64,000 nt of DNA. Origin: Sphingomonas pituitosa NBRC 102491 (GTDB taxonomy: Bacteria > Pseudomonadota > Alphaproteobacteria > Sphingomonadales > Sphingomonadaceae). Every line of letters starts with the position of its first letter. Position 1 is the first letter of the stretch. Made by a program: the position numbers and the translations under genes. The stretch is from NCBI RefSeq assembly GCF_001598435.1, contig NZ_BCYY01000006.1, forward strand, positions 1 through 64,000, in the 5' to 3' direction. The notes below the pieces were generated by a model. That model was not told the origin of the DNA. It ran no database searches and saw nothing but the letters and a program-made list of their open reading frames with translations. Shown here piece by piece: positions 42,963-52,000 of the stretch.

Positions 42963-43664
42963 TCAGTCGTCGCCCTGCGGACGCGGCAGCAGCAGCGCGA
43001 GCAGGATGCAGCGGCATTCCATGTCGATCTCGCCGTCGATCATTTCGGGCCGGAACCGGCGCTGGAACGCGGTGACCGCCGCCACGGGGTCGGTCACGTC
43101 ATAGCCGAACCGCTCCAGCGCCAGCATGAAGCCTCCGTCCGGCCAGCCGGGATCGACCAGGTTTCGCGTCGGCCGCGGCAGCGCCAGGCGCAGTCGGGCC
43201 AGCGCGTGCCAGTTGAACAGCTCGCCCGGATCCTGCTTGCGCGCCGGCGCCACGTCCGAATGGCCGACGACATTGCCGCGGGTGATACCGTGGCGTTCCT
43301 TGATGTCCGCGACCAGCGGGATCAGCGAACCCATTTGTTCGGGCGTGAACGGACGATAGCCGAATTCATGGCCGGGGTTGACGATCTCGATGCCGATCGA
43401 CGCCGAGTTGACATCGTCGATGCCCCGCCAGTGCGCCCGGCCGGCGTGCCAGGCCCGCTTGTCCTCGCCGACCAGGCGAAAGATCCGGCCATCCTCCTCC
43501 ACCAGATAGTGCGCCGAAACCTGCGCCTCAGGATCGCGCAACCGCGCCAGCGCCGCCTCGCCGCTCTCCATGCCCGTGTAATGCAGCACGATCATCGAAA
43601 CGGGGGACAGGCGTTCGCCGTGATTGGGCGAGGGTGCGTCGAGGATATCCAGTCCGCTGGTCAT
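42963..43664 (-). CDS. N-acetylmuramoyl-L-alanine amidase (Amidase_2 family)
   Basis: A 233-residue AmpD-type zinc amidase. His28 in MIVLHYTG, and His and Asp in VVGHSDVAPARKQDPG, are the zinc ligands and catalytic residues, and ASIGIEIVNPG is conserved. A C-terminal helical segment ending in a peptidoglycan-binding-like region follows. It has no clear signal peptide, so it probably acts on cytoplasmic muropeptides in recycling. ATG at 43664 is preferred. Confidence 0.88.
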   Translation of the reverse strand: MTSGLDILDAPSPNHGERLSPVSMIVLHYTGMESGEAALARLRDPEAQVSAHYLVEEDGRIFRLVGEDKRAWHAGRAHWRGIDDVNSASIGIEIVNPGHEFGYRPFTPEQMGSLIPLVADIKERHGITRGNVVGHSDVAPARKQDPGELFNWHALARLRLALPRPTRNLVDPGWPDGGFMLALERFGYDVTDPVAAVTAFQRRFRPEMIDGEIDMECRCILLALLLPRPQGDD

Positions 43665-43707
43665 GCATTCTTCTACTGCGCGTGTCGCCGCTGGCAATCC
43701 GCCGCGA

Positions 43708-44559
43708 TCAGCCCGCCGCGGCGAGCGGCGCCGGCTCGGCCTCGGCAGTGCGGTAGAAGCCGCGAAAGGCCTCGCTGGGCGTGAAATGCTCGGTCAGCCC
43801 GATCACCGTCTCCCCCGCCCCCAGCACCAGCAGCCCGCCCGGCTGGATCGCGGTCGCCAGCCGGTCGAACACCTGGCGGCGCAGCGGCAGCGAGAAATAG
43901 AGCATCACGTTGCGGCACAGGATGATGTCGAACTTGCCCGGCGGCGGCACGTCGGCGGTGAGGTTCTGCTGGCGGAACTGGATGCGGCGCACCAACTCCT
44001 GCCGGGCAACCCACTCGCCGCCCTCGCTGTCGAACCACTCGACCATCCGGCGCACCGGCAGGCCGCGCTGGATCTCGAACTGCGAATAGCGGCCGGCCCT
44101 GGCGCGGGCGAGCGCGGCGGTGGACACGTCGCTCGCCACGATCTCCGGGGGCATCGGGAAGGCTGCGGCTTTTTCGGCGAACAGCATCGCCAGCGACAGC
44201 GGCTCCTGCCCGGTCGAGCAGCCGGCAGACCAGATGCGCAGTCGGCGGTTGCCGACCTCCGCCTGCATCGCCACCGCGGCCGCCGCGATCTGTTCGAGCA
44301 CCGCAACGTCGCGGAAGAAGCTGGTTTCCTGGTTGAGCAGCACGTCCACCACCTGATCGGCGAGTTCGCCGGACCGCGCCCCCAGCAACTGCCCGACGAG
44401 CGCATCGAGGCTCGGCAGCCCGCGCTCGCGTAGCACCGGCTTCAGCGCCGTCTCGATCCGCCAGGCGCGATTGGCGGCGATCTGCTGGCCCGTGCGCTGT
44501 TCGAGCAGCGCGCCGATCAGTTGCATCGCCCCGCCGCTGGGCGCCATATTCTCGATCAT
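43708..44559 (-). CDS. cheR: Chemotaxis protein methyltransferase CheR
   Basis: A 283-residue SAM-dependent methyltransferase. WSAGCSTGQEPLSLAM is the SAM-binding motif and DIILCRNVMLYF the catalytic region. It methylates glutamates of chemoreceptors. The ATG overlaps the cheB stop (ATGA). It is the last gene of the che cluster. Confidence 0.94.
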   Translation of the reverse strand: MIENMAPSGGAMQLIGALLEQRTGQQIAANRAWRIETALKPVLRERGLPSLDALVGQLLGARSGELADQVVDVLLNQETSFFRDVAVLEQIAAAAVAMQAEVGNRRLRIWSAGCSTGQEPLSLAMLFAEKAAAFPMPPEIVASDVSTAALARARAGRYSQFEIQRGLPVRRMVEWFDSEGGEWVARQELVRRIQFRQQNLTADVPPPGKFDIILCRNVMLYFSLPLRRQVFDRLATAIQPGGLLVLGAGETVIGLTEHFTPSEAFRGFYRTAEAEPAPLAAAG

Positions 44560-45647
44560 CGCGCCCCTCCCCGGCTGATCAGCCGGCCAATCTCTTCCGG
44601 CGGCAGCACCGCGCTCGCGCGCCCTGCCGTCGCCACCGCACCGGGCATGCCCCACACGACCGAGGTCGCCTGGTCCTGCACCAGCACCTTGGCGCCGGCC
44701 TCCACCAGTCGCCCGGCACCGTCGCAGCCATCGCGGCCCATGCCGCTCAGCACCACGCCCAGCGCGCGCGCGCCGAACACCTCGGCGATACTGTCGAACA
44801 TCGGGTCCACCGAGGGCATGCAGCCGCTGCGCACCCATTCGGTGCTCAGCCGAATCGCCGCCCCCTCCGAGGTGCGCACGACCTTCAGATGCGCCTCGCC
44901 CGGCGCGATGACGATCCGCCCGGGGCGGATCCGCATCCGATCGGTCGCGACATCGCAGGGCCGGCTGCCGAGCACGGCGAGCTGGGTGGCGAAATAGCTC
45001 ATGAAACTGGGCGGCAGATGCTGGGTCACCAGGATCGGCAGCTGGAAGGCTGCGGGAATCTGGCGGAACAGCTGACTGAGCGCATGGATGCCCCCCGTCG
45101 ATGCGCCGATCGCGACGATGTGGAAGGGATCGAGCTGTACGCTCGCGCTCGCGCTCACCGGCCTTTGCGACGGTGCGGCCGTGCACGCGGCGACGGGATC
45201 GCCCGGCATGTCGAACAGCTTCGCCAGCCGCTCTTCCAGCACCTCGGCAAAGCGGCCGCCAAACGCGCCCACGCCCGGCTTCACCAGCGTATCGGCCGCA
45301 CCCAATGCCAGAGCCTGCAGCGTCGTCGCCGCACCTTCGTCGGCCGAGGAGGAGACGATCAGCACCTTCGCGCCCTTGCCCGCGGCGACCACGTCGGGCA
45401 GCGCGGTGAGGCCGTCGATGCCGGGCATGGCGATGTCGAGCAGGATGATGTCCACCGTCTCGCGGGCGAGATAGTCGAGCGCAGCCCGCGCCTCGCTCAG
45501 CGCAGCCGCGACGCGGAAGCGCCGCGTACCCTCGATCATCCGGCTCAGCACCGAGCGGGCGACGACGGAATCGTCGACGATCAGCACGCGGCCGGTGGCG
45601 GGGGTGCCCGCCGGCTCCGGCGGGTGGGGGATGGGCTGGCTCGTCAC
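44556..45647 (-). CDS. cheB: Chemotaxis response regulator protein-glutamate methylesterase CheB
   Basis: A 363-residue protein: receiver with phospho-acceptor Asp71 in LLDIAMPG, linker, and methylesterase domain with Ser182 in IGASTGG, His209 in VTQHLPP and Asp in GMGRDG. It removes receptor methyl groups when phosphorylated by CheA. Its stop overlaps cheR, so the two opposing enzymes are co-translated. Confidence 0.95.
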   Translation of the reverse strand: MTSQPIPHPPEPAGTPATGRVLIVDDSVVARSVLSRMIEGTRRFRVAAALSEARAALDYLARETVDIILLDIAMPGIDGLTALPDVVAAGKGAKVLIVSSSADEGAATTLQALALGAADTLVKPGVGAFGGRFAEVLEERLAKLFDMPGDPVAACTAAPSQRPVSASASVQLDPFHIVAIGASTGGIHALSQLFRQIPAAFQLPILVTQHLPPSFMSYFATQLAVLGSRPCDVATDRMRIRPGRIVIAPGEAHLKVVRTSEGAAIRLSTEWVRSGCMPSVDPMFDSIAEVFGARALGVVLSGMGRDGCDGAGRLVEAGAKVLVQDQATSVVWGMPGAVATAGRASAVLPPEEIGRLISRGGAR

Positions 45648-45672
45648 GCGGGCGCGCTCCGGCGAAGGGGTA

Positions 45673-46038
45673 TCAGGCGACGCCGACGATCTGCAGCTTG
45701 CTTTCCAGCGTCTCGCGATCGAACGGCTTCATCACATATTCGTCGGCCCCGGCTTCGATCGCCGCGCGGATATAGGCCATGCCGTTCTCCGTGGTGCAGA
45801 ACACCACCTTGGGGCGCTGTTCCAGCCCGGCGTTCTTGAGCGCGCGCAGGAAGTCCATGCCGCTCATCACCGGCATGTTCCAGTCGAGCAGCACAACGTC
45901 GGGGGGCGTCGCCAGGCAGGAATCGAGCGCCTCGCGACCATCTGCGGCCTCACGAACTTCGAAATCGAGGGTTTCGAGGATGTGCCGGGCAACTTTCCGG
46001 ATCACTTTCGAATCGTCCACGACGAGGCACGTCTTCAT
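45673..46038 (-). CDS. cheY: Chemotaxis response regulator CheY
   Basis: A 121-residue single-domain receiver. Acid pocket Asp8, Asp9 and acceptor Asp52 in LLDWNMPVMSG, Thr in CTTENG and Lys in YVMKPFD are all intact. It carries the chemotaxis signal to a motor switch or other output. It lies between cheW and cheB. Confidence 0.94.
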   Translation of the reverse strand: MKTCLVVDDSKVIRKVARHILETLDFEVREAADGREALDSCLATPPDVVLLDWNMPVMSGMDFLRALKNAGLEQRPKVVFCTTENGMAYIRAAIEAGADEYVMKPFDRETLESKLQIVGVA

Positions 46039-46113
46039 GGTCCCTGATCCCCTGGCAGGCGTCTTAGAAAATCCACTGTACGTGCGAAGGTGTAAGCGTC
46101 GCGTTAATCGCGT

Positions 46114-46542
46114 TCAGGAAACCAGCGCGGATGCCGGCACCAGCGCGGCCAGATCGACGACGAGGATCGGTTCGCCGTCGCGCTCCACCAGCCCGCGCGC
46201 CGCATCGCGCCAGCTTCCCTCCAGTGCGATTCCGCTGGCCAGCGGGCGCAGCTCGAACGGGGCGACGTCCTCCAGCGTATCGACCAGCATCGCATAATGA
46301 TGCCCGTCGATCTGGGTGATCACGGCCCGGCGGGCGAGCGTGCAGCCGTTCAGGCCCAGCGCAGCCTCGGTATCCACCACCGTGACGACGCGACTGCGCA
46401 GTGCCGCCAGCCCGCGCACCGCCTTGGCCGCGCGCGGCACCGCCGTCACCTCGCCGATATCGACCACCGATTCGACCTGGTCCGAATCGATCGCGACGGT
46501 GCGGCCCGCCACTTCGGCGATCAGATAGAGCTGCTGTGCCAT
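46114..46542 (-). CDS. cheW: Chemotaxis coupling protein CheW
   Basis: A 142-residue CheW-like SH3 fold protein that links CheA to receptors. Segments QLYLIAEVAGRTVAID, VRGLAALRSRVVTVVD and HYAMLVD are CheW-like. The ATG overlaps the cheA stop by one base (TGATG). It is somewhat divergent from classical CheW. Confidence 0.88.
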   Translation of the reverse strand: MAQQLYLIAEVAGRTVAIDSDQVESVVDIGEVTAVPRAAKAVRGLAALRSRVVTVVDTEAALGLNGCTLARRAVITQIDGHHYAMLVDTLEDVAPFELRPLASGIALEGSWRDAARGLVERDGEPILVVDLAALVPASALVS

Positions 46543-48860
46543 CAGCACCCTCCCCGTGCGCCGACCCGCGCCTCCAGCGCGAACAGCAGCCCGGCACGGT
46601 CGTAGCGATAGACGCTGTCGTCGCCCGGTTCGGCCTGGCGCTTGCGCCGCAGCCGCACCACCGGCGCGGCGGGCGTGATCGGTTCCGCCGCATCGGCGGC
46701 AAGCACCACCGCGGGCACTTCACCCGGCGCAAGCTGTGCCGCCACGCGGTAACCTGCCGTTTCCAGAAGCGGCCGGACGAAGGTCGCCAGCCAGCCGTCC
46801 TTGTCTCCGGCGAGCAGGCACAGCGGCGCATCGACCGCGGCCACGCGATCCACATGCGTGTCGAACACCCAGAGGACGTCGAGGATTTCGATCTGCTCGC
46901 CGTCCACCAGCGCCACGCCCATCGCCGCTCCCGGGGACCGCGCCGGCGCGATCTCCGCCGGCAGGGTCACGATCTCGATCGCCTCATGGATCGCGTAGGC
47001 AACTTCGGCATCCTCGTCCTTGAGCCGCAGCACGTTCAGCCGCTCGCGTCCATCCAGCGATCCCTGCATCGCCAGCGGCACGATCCGCCCGTCGATCGCC
47101 AGGCGGTGACTTCCCGCCGCCAGCTGAACCTGCGCAGCCGATACCTTCTCCACCCGATCCACCGCCGCCAGCGGCACCGCGCGGCGGACGCCGTCGAGAT
47201 CGTCGAACAACAATGCCGGCAGGCCGGGCGCGACGGCCTCCGCCGTCGGATCGCCGAAGGCGGCACTCAGGTCCCGGCTGAAATCGAGCCCGCCCACACG
47301 CGCCATGCCTGCGCAATCGAGCAGCAGCATGGGCAGGCCGGAATCGGGCAGGGTCTGGCCCGCATAGATCCCGGTTGCCATCACCGCCGGCGAAGCGGGC
47401 TTGATCACCAGTTCCTCATTGTCGAGCACTTCGTCGACCGCCAGCGCGTAACTGCCTGCCCCGGCGCCCACGATCACCAGCATGCGCGGCCCGTGCCGTT
47501 CGCGATCCGGGCACAGTTCGAGCAGATGTCCCACGTCGAGCAGTGGCATCCGCCGCTCGCGCACCGTGGCAATCGGCGTGCCGCCCAGCTGGTCGATCCG
47601 GATCGCCTCGCCGCGCTCGCTGACGATTTCCTCGATCGACTGTCGCGGGATCGCGAAGCGCTGCCTGCCCGCCCCCACGATGATCGCCGAGATGATCGAG
47701 AGCGTGAGCGGCACATGGATGGCGATGCGCAGGCCCTTGCCGGGCACGTTGTCCAGCTCCACCCGACCACCGATCTGGTCGATGCTGGCCTTGACGACGT
47801 CCATGCCGACGCCGCGACCGCTGATCTCGGACACCGTGTCCTTGCTCGACAGGCCGGGGTGGAACATCAGTTCAAGCTTGGCCGCATCGGACAGCGCGTG
47901 CAGGTCGCGCTCGCTGCGGATACCACCCGCGGCAAGCTTCTGGATCAGCCGACCGACGTCCACCCCGCGCCCGTCATCGGCGATCTCGATGATGATCTGG
48001 TTGCCCGATTGTCGCGCGGAGACGCACAGCCGACCCACCTCGCGCTTGCCGGCGGCCCGGCGCTCGGCCGGCGCCTCGATGCCATGGTCGATGGCGTTGC
48101 GGATGATGTGGACCAGCGGATCCCGCATCACCTCGATCATCTCGCGGTCGAGCTCGACGTCCGATCCCTCGATCTGCAGCGCCACCGACTTGCCCAGCCC
48201 GGTCGCGGTATCCCGCACCATGCGCTGCAGCGGCGAGAACAGCGCCTCGATCTTCTGCATGCGGGTGCGCGTCACCGTGTCGCGCATTTCCCCGACGGTG
48301 AGCGATAGCCGCTCCAGCGCCGCCTCCACCGCCGGATCGATCTCGCCCACCCGCAGCCGCCGGGCCAGCTCGTTGCGGGCCAGCACCATTTCGGACATGC
48401 CGCTCATCATCCGGTCGAGCAGGTCGACGCCGAGCCGCACGCTGCGCGAGGGCGCTCGCTGGGCGACGGGCGACGGGAGCACGATTTCGTCCGATCCCTC
48501 GGCAAGCGCTGCGATCAGCAGTTCCTCGCCGCTGTCGTCGAGCGCCGCGCCGGCATCGATCGCCTCGATGATCTCGCCGATCCGGTCGACCACCGCCAGC
48601 ACCGCGTTGACCAGCGCGCGATCGGGCACCCGCGCGCCGTCGCGCACCTGCGCCAGCACGTCCTCGGCGGCATGGGCCAGCCGCTCGAGCCGCGGCAGGT
48701 CGAGAAAGCCGCAGCTTCCCTTCACGGTGTGAACGAAGCGAAAAATCGCATCGAGCCGCGCCCGGTCGTCGGGCTGCGACTCCCAGGCGACGATCTCGCC
48801 CGAAAGCGCCTCGAGCGTCTCGCGCGTCTCGGCGATGAAGTCCTGCAGCAGGTCGTCCAT
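46542..48860 (-). CDS. cheA: Chemotaxis histidine kinase CheA
   Basis: A 772-residue kinase. The P1 domain carries His44 in FVHTVKGSCGF, followed by a dimerisation domain, an ATPase domain with RNAIDHGIE and ADDGRGVD, and a CheW-like P5 domain. There is no obvious P2 CheY-binding domain. About 330 residues beyond the first CheW-like region hold a second CheW-like segment and then a receiver-like segment without acceptor Asp. The ATG at 48860 gives MDDLLQDFIAETRE. Confidence 0.93.
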   Translation of the reverse strand: MDDLLQDFIAETRETLEALSGEIVAWESQPDDRARLDAIFRFVHTVKGSCGFLDLPRLERLAHAAEDVLAQVRDGARVPDRALVNAVLAVVDRIGEIIEAIDAGAALDDSGEELLIAALAEGSDEIVLPSPVAQRAPSRSVRLGVDLLDRMMSGMSEMVLARNELARRLRVGEIDPAVEAALERLSLTVGEMRDTVTRTRMQKIEALFSPLQRMVRDTATGLGKSVALQIEGSDVELDREMIEVMRDPLVHIIRNAIDHGIEAPAERRAAGKREVGRLCVSARQSGNQIIIEIADDGRGVDVGRLIQKLAAGGIRSERDLHALSDAAKLELMFHPGLSSKDTVSEISGRGVGMDVVKASIDQIGGRVELDNVPGKGLRIAIHVPLTLSIISAIIVGAGRQRFAIPRQSIEEIVSERGEAIRIDQLGGTPIATVRERRMPLLDVGHLLELCPDRERHGPRMLVIVGAGAGSYALAVDEVLDNEELVIKPASPAVMATGIYAGQTLPDSGLPMLLLDCAGMARVGGLDFSRDLSAAFGDPTAEAVAPGLPALLFDDLDGVRRAVPLAAVDRVEKVSAAQVQLAAGSHRLAIDGRIVPLAMQGSLDGRERLNVLRLKDEDAEVAYAIHEAIEIVTLPAEIAPARSPGAAMGVALVDGEQIEILDVLWVFDTHVDRVAAVDAPLCLLAGDKDGWLATFVRPLLETAGYRVAAQLAPGEVPAVVLAADAAEPITPAAPVVRLRRKRQAEPGDDSVYRYDRAGLLFALEARVGARGGC

Positions 48861-48905
48861 GGGGCCCCGGTGGAAATTTCCGAGGAGCACCATGGCGGCC
48901 GAGGG

Positions 48906-48920
48906 TTAATTCCGGGTTAT
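48906..48920. promoter_or_regulatory. CtrA-like box upstream of cheA
   Basis: TTAA (48906-48909), 7 bases, TTAT (48917-48920): one mismatch from TTAA-N7-TTAA. It sits 46 bases upstream of the cheA ATG, in the gap before the stop of chpT. CtrA controls motility genes in many alphaproteobacteria, and the neighbouring gene encodes the phosphotransferase that feeds CtrA. Confidence 0.4.
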
Positions 48921-48937
48921 GGAGCGCAGCTTTCCGC

Positions 48938-49582
48938 TCAGCCGACCGGGAAGGACGCCCCGAACAGCAGCACGTCGGACTCCGGCGGGCTCACCTGCAG
49001 CTGGCCGCCATGCTGGACGACGAGTTCGTGCGCGAGGAACGCCGCCGCCGCGCGCGGGGTGATCGGGGTTTCCTCGCGACCGCCGGCCAGCGCGCCGCGC
49101 AGTTCGGGGTCGAGCACGATGCGCGGGCCGTCGGCGCGGATCACGATTTCGATCGTGCCGTCATTGGTCTCGGCACCGATGTCGAGCTGGCCGCCCCGGA
49201 CGAGCGCGTCGCCGCCGATCAGCGCCAGGTTGAGCAGCACCTTGATCGCCTGCTTGGCCATCACCGGCTCCTCGACCATCCAGCCGATCTTCACCCGGTG
49301 ATTGTCACCGAACAGCCCTTCCAGCGCCGCCTGCGCCTCACGCGTGTCCACCGTCTCGCCGAATCCGCCGGCCGCGCCGAAGGCGAGGCGGAAGAACTTC
49401 AGCTTGTTGGCGCTCGCCCGGGCACTCTCCGCCAGCAGCTCGAGGCAGCGGGCGCGCATCTCCGGATCATGTTCGTCTGCAAGCAGTTCCAGGCCGTTGT
49501 TGAGCGCACCGACGGGGCTCAACAAGTCATGGCACAGGCGCGAACAAAGCAAACTCGCGAATTCGGTAGGGCTGATGTTCAA
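48938..49582 (-). CDS. chpT: ChpT-like histidine phosphotransferase
   Basis: A 214-residue protein of the ChpT/DUF2328 family. LCSRLCHDLLSPVGALNNG carries the phosphorylated His18. In Caulobacter ChpT passes phosphate from CckA to CtrA and CpdR. The degenerate ATPase-like C-terminal half (FLAHELVVQHGGQL) fits that family. The start is a TTG at 49582 preceded by GGAG nine bases upstream. It lies upstream of cheA on the same strand. Confidence 0.88.
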   Translation of the reverse strand: MNISPTEFASLLCSRLCHDLLSPVGALNNGLELLADEHDPEMRARCLELLAESARASANKLKFFRLAFGAAGGFGETVDTREAQAALEGLFGDNHRVKIGWMVEEPVMAKQAIKVLLNLALIGGDALVRGGQLDIGAETNDGTIEIVIRADGPRIVLDPELRGALAGGREETPITPRAAAAFLAHELVVQHGGQLQVSPPESDVLLFGASFPVG

Positions 49583-49706
49583 GTTTTTCTGCTCCAGCTG
49601 TGAAACCCCTTTGGCGCAGCGGGCAAAAAGCTGCAAGCATTGCGGCGGCGCGATCGCGCCATCGGTAGCTGCGGTCGGACGAGCCGCGCCACGGGGGAGG
49701 ATAGGC
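49575..49706 (+). other. In-frame zinc-ribbon-like segment upstream of serine hydrolase
   Basis: Reading from ATG 49575, in frame and without a stop into the serine hydrolase gene, gives FFCSSCETPLAQRAKSC-KHCGG, a canonical C-x2-C ... C-x2-C zinc ribbon. It overlaps the first 8 bases of the divergent chpT gene. It could be a true N-terminal domain of the hydrolase (zinc ribbon, membrane anchor, hydrolase), or chance. The hydrolase ATG at 49707 has its own strong GGAGG, which argues for separate initiation. Confidence 0.35.
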
Positions 49707-50999
49707 ATGAAAACGCAACTACTTGGCCTTTGCGCCATGGCTCTGCTCGGCCTTTCGGACAACGCTGTCGCCCAGACGTGGACGAAAGCGCAGACGCAGA
49801 CCGCCGGCACGCACCTCCGCATCGATCGTGCGCGCATCGACGCCGCCCTCGCACAGATGGTCGCGGACGGCCGCGCGGCCGGCGTGTCGGCGCTGGTCTG
49901 GGTCGATGGCCGGGAGGTCTATTTCGGCGCGCGCGGCGATGCCGACCGCGAAGCGCGCAAGCCGATGACACGCGACACGCTCATCCAGATCTTCTCGATG
50001 ACCAAGCCGGTCACCGGCGTCGCGCTGATGCAGCTGTGGGAACAAGGCAAGTTCCGCATCGACGATCCACTGTCGGACTATCTGCCCGAATTCGCCGCCG
50101 TTCGGGTCTATGCCGGCGCCAACCCGGACGGATCGGTACGCACCGAGGCGCCCCACCGCCCGATCCTGATCCGCGACATCCTGCGCCACACCGCCGGCTT
50201 TGGCTATGGCGACACGGCGCATCCCGCGGACCTGCTGTTCAAGCAGGCCGATCCGCTGGCCCTCGACCATGACCTGCCCGAGTTCGGTCGCCGTCTCGCC
50301 GCGGTGCCGCTGGTCTACCAGCCGGGCACGCAGTGGCGCTACAGCGCGGCGGTTGCCGTGCAGGGCCTGCTCGTCGAGAAACTCTCCGGCGTGCCGCTCG
50401 AAACCTATGTGAAGCGCCATATTCTCGATCCGCTCGGCATGAAGGATACCGGCTGGACCCAGCCGGCGGACCGCCTGCCCCGGTTGGCGGCAGGCTATCG
50501 CAAGGGCCCCGATGGCAAGCTGGCGCGGATGACGGACACGGACATCCGCAGCATCAACTTCGCGCCGCGCAAGCTGACACCCGGCGATTTCGGCCTGATC
50601 TCGACGAGCGACGATTATATGCGCTTCGCCCGGATGCTGCTGAACAAGGGCAGTCTCGACGGGGTGCGGCTGCTCAAGCCCTCCACCGTCGAGCGGATGG
50701 CGACCGACGACCTCGATCCCGCGATCACCGAGCGGCTGTGGCTGCCCGGCAAGGGCGATGGCGGGTTCGGCATCGATTTCTTCGTCCGCAACGGCCAGCC
50801 CAAGACGCCGGAGGAAAATCGCGGCGCGGTGGGCGAATTCTTCTGGGACGGGGCCTGGTCCACCCTGTTCTGGGTCGATCCGGCGAACAAGCTGACCGCG
50901 GTGTTCCTCGCCCAGACCGCGCCGTTCGACGGCACGCTCCACCGCGATCTGCGCCGCGCCGTCTACGGCGCGGACTATCGGGGCCCGGCGGGCGACTGA
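49707..50999 (+). CDS. Exported serine hydrolase (class C beta-lactamase-related)
   Basis: A 430-residue protein with a signal peptide to about residue 23 (AVAQ). The S-x-x-K motif is SMTK at 97-100, YSAAV the Y-x-N-like tyrosine region, and HTAGFGYG conserved in the esterase branch of the beta-lactamase fold. It is more likely an esterase or D-aminopeptidase-type enzyme than an antibiotic resistance enzyme. The ATG at 49707 is preceded by GGAGG. It is divergent from chpT. Confidence 0.85.
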   Translation: MKTQLLGLCAMALLGLSDNAVAQTWTKAQTQTAGTHLRIDRARIDAALAQMVADGRAAGVSALVWVDGREVYFGARGDADREARKPMTRDTLIQIFSMTKPVTGVALMQLWEQGKFRIDDPLSDYLPEFAAVRVYAGANPDGSVRTEAPHRPILIRDILRHTAGFGYGDTAHPADLLFKQADPLALDHDLPEFGRRLAAVPLVYQPGTQWRYSAAVAVQGLLVEKLSGVPLETYVKRHILDPLGMKDTGWTQPADRLPRLAAGYRKGPDGKLARMTDTDIRSINFAPRKLTPGDFGLISTSDDYMRFARMLLNKGSLDGVRLLKPSTVERMATDDLDPAITERLWLPGKGDGGFGIDFFVRNGQPKTPEENRGAVGEFFWDGAWSTLFWVDPANKLTAVFLAQTAPFDGTLHRDLRRAVYGADYRGPAGD

Positions 51000-51019
51000 T
51001 CGCCCGCCGGACGCCCGGT

Positions 51020-51163
51020 TCAGACTCTGCGGCCGGTGAACAGCTGGATCAGGCCGATCACGAGCGCGATGACGAGCAGGATGTGGATGATCCCGCCGGC
51101 GATCTGGAACGAGAAGCCCAGCAGCCACAGGATGACCAGAATTACGACAAGAGTCCAAAGCAT
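51020..51163 (-). CDS. 47-residue lmo0937-type membrane protein
   Basis: Two hydrophobic helices with a short turn and a basic end (LFTGRRV). Small proteins of this kind (lmo0937 family) are common stress-induced membrane proteins of unknown function. A perfect EcfG-type promoter lies 29 bases upstream of the ATG, so this gene is probably part of the general stress regulon. Ribosome site AGGGAGTG before the ATG. Confidence 0.8.
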   Translation of the reverse strand: MLWTLVVILVILWLLGFSFQIAGGIIHILLVIALVIGLIQLFTGRRV

Positions 51164-51191
51164 GATATCACTCCCTGAAATCGGTCCGGTT

Positions 51192-51217
51192 AACGTGAGG
51201 AGGGGCGAGATCGTTCC
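51192..51217 (-). promoter_or_regulatory. EcfG-type promoter for the lmo0937-type gene
   Basis: On the minus strand, GGAAC (51217-51213), 17 bases, CGTT (51195-51192). This is an exact match to the alphaproteobacterial EcfG consensus GGAAC-N16-17-CGTT. The predicted transcript would start near 51184, about 20 bases before the ATG at 51163. Confidence 0.8.
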
Positions 51218-51298
51218 GGCTGCGCGCCGCAAGGGCAGACTTTTCAGACGCTTCGGCCTGGTCTAGCGCTGAACCCTGGCTTTTTGAGGAGCGCACCC

Positions 51299-51949
51299 AT
51301 GCCCCGATCGCTGACGATCGACTTCGTTTCCGACATCGTGTGCCCGTGGTGCGTGATCGGCCTGAGGGGGCTTGAGGAAGCCCTGGCACGCGCCGCCGAC
51401 GTGGTGACGGCGGAGATCCGCTTCCATCCGTTCGAGCTTAATCCCGCCATGGCGCCCGAAGGCGAGAACATCGTCGAGCATATCGGCCGCAAATACGGCG
51501 CGACGCCCGAACAGTCCGCCGCCACCCGTGCGATGATCCGCGAGCGTGCCGCCGCGCTCGGCTTCACCATGGCGATGGGGGACGATTCCCGCATCTACAA
51601 CACGTTCGACGCGCACCGGCTATTGCACTGGGCCGGGTTGGTCGGCGACCAGCGGGCGCTCAAGCTCGCGCTGTTCACCGCCTATTTCACCGAGGGCAAG
51701 AACCCGGGCGATCGCGCGGTGCTGCTTGCCGCCGCCGAACGCGCCCTGCTCGATCCGGCCGAGGCCGCCCGTGTGCTCGACGACGGCAGCTACGCCGAAG
51801 AGGTGCGCGCGGAAGAAGCGCTCTGGCAGTCGCGCGGCATCCAATCGGTGCCCGCGATCGTGATCGACCAGCGCTACCTGATCTCGGGCGGCCAGCCGCC
51901 CGAGGCGTTCGAACAGGCCCTGCGCCAAATCGCCGCCCAACCGGCGTGA
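51299..51949 (+). CDS. DsbA-family oxidoreductase (FrnE-like)
   Basis: A 216-residue thioredoxin-fold protein with the redox motif CPWC at 15-18 and a cis-proline region VPAIVIDQRY. The fold is the FrnE/2-hydroxychromene-2-carboxylate isomerase branch of DsbA. No signal peptide, so it is cytoplasmic. The ATG at 51299 lies after GAGGAG. Confidence 0.88.
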   Translation: MPRSLTIDFVSDIVCPWCVIGLRGLEEALARAADVVTAEIRFHPFELNPAMAPEGENIVEHIGRKYGATPEQSAATRAMIRERAAALGFTMAMGDDSRIYNTFDAHRLLHWAGLVGDQRALKLALFTAYFTEGKNPGDRAVLLAAAERALLDPAEAARVLDDGSYAEEVRAEEALWQSRGIQSVPAIVIDQRYLISGGQPPEAFEQALRQIAAQPA

Positions 51950-52000
51950 GACGCAGCGCCCGCATTTTGTTACGGAATCGAATTGTTCCCTGTAAAAATC

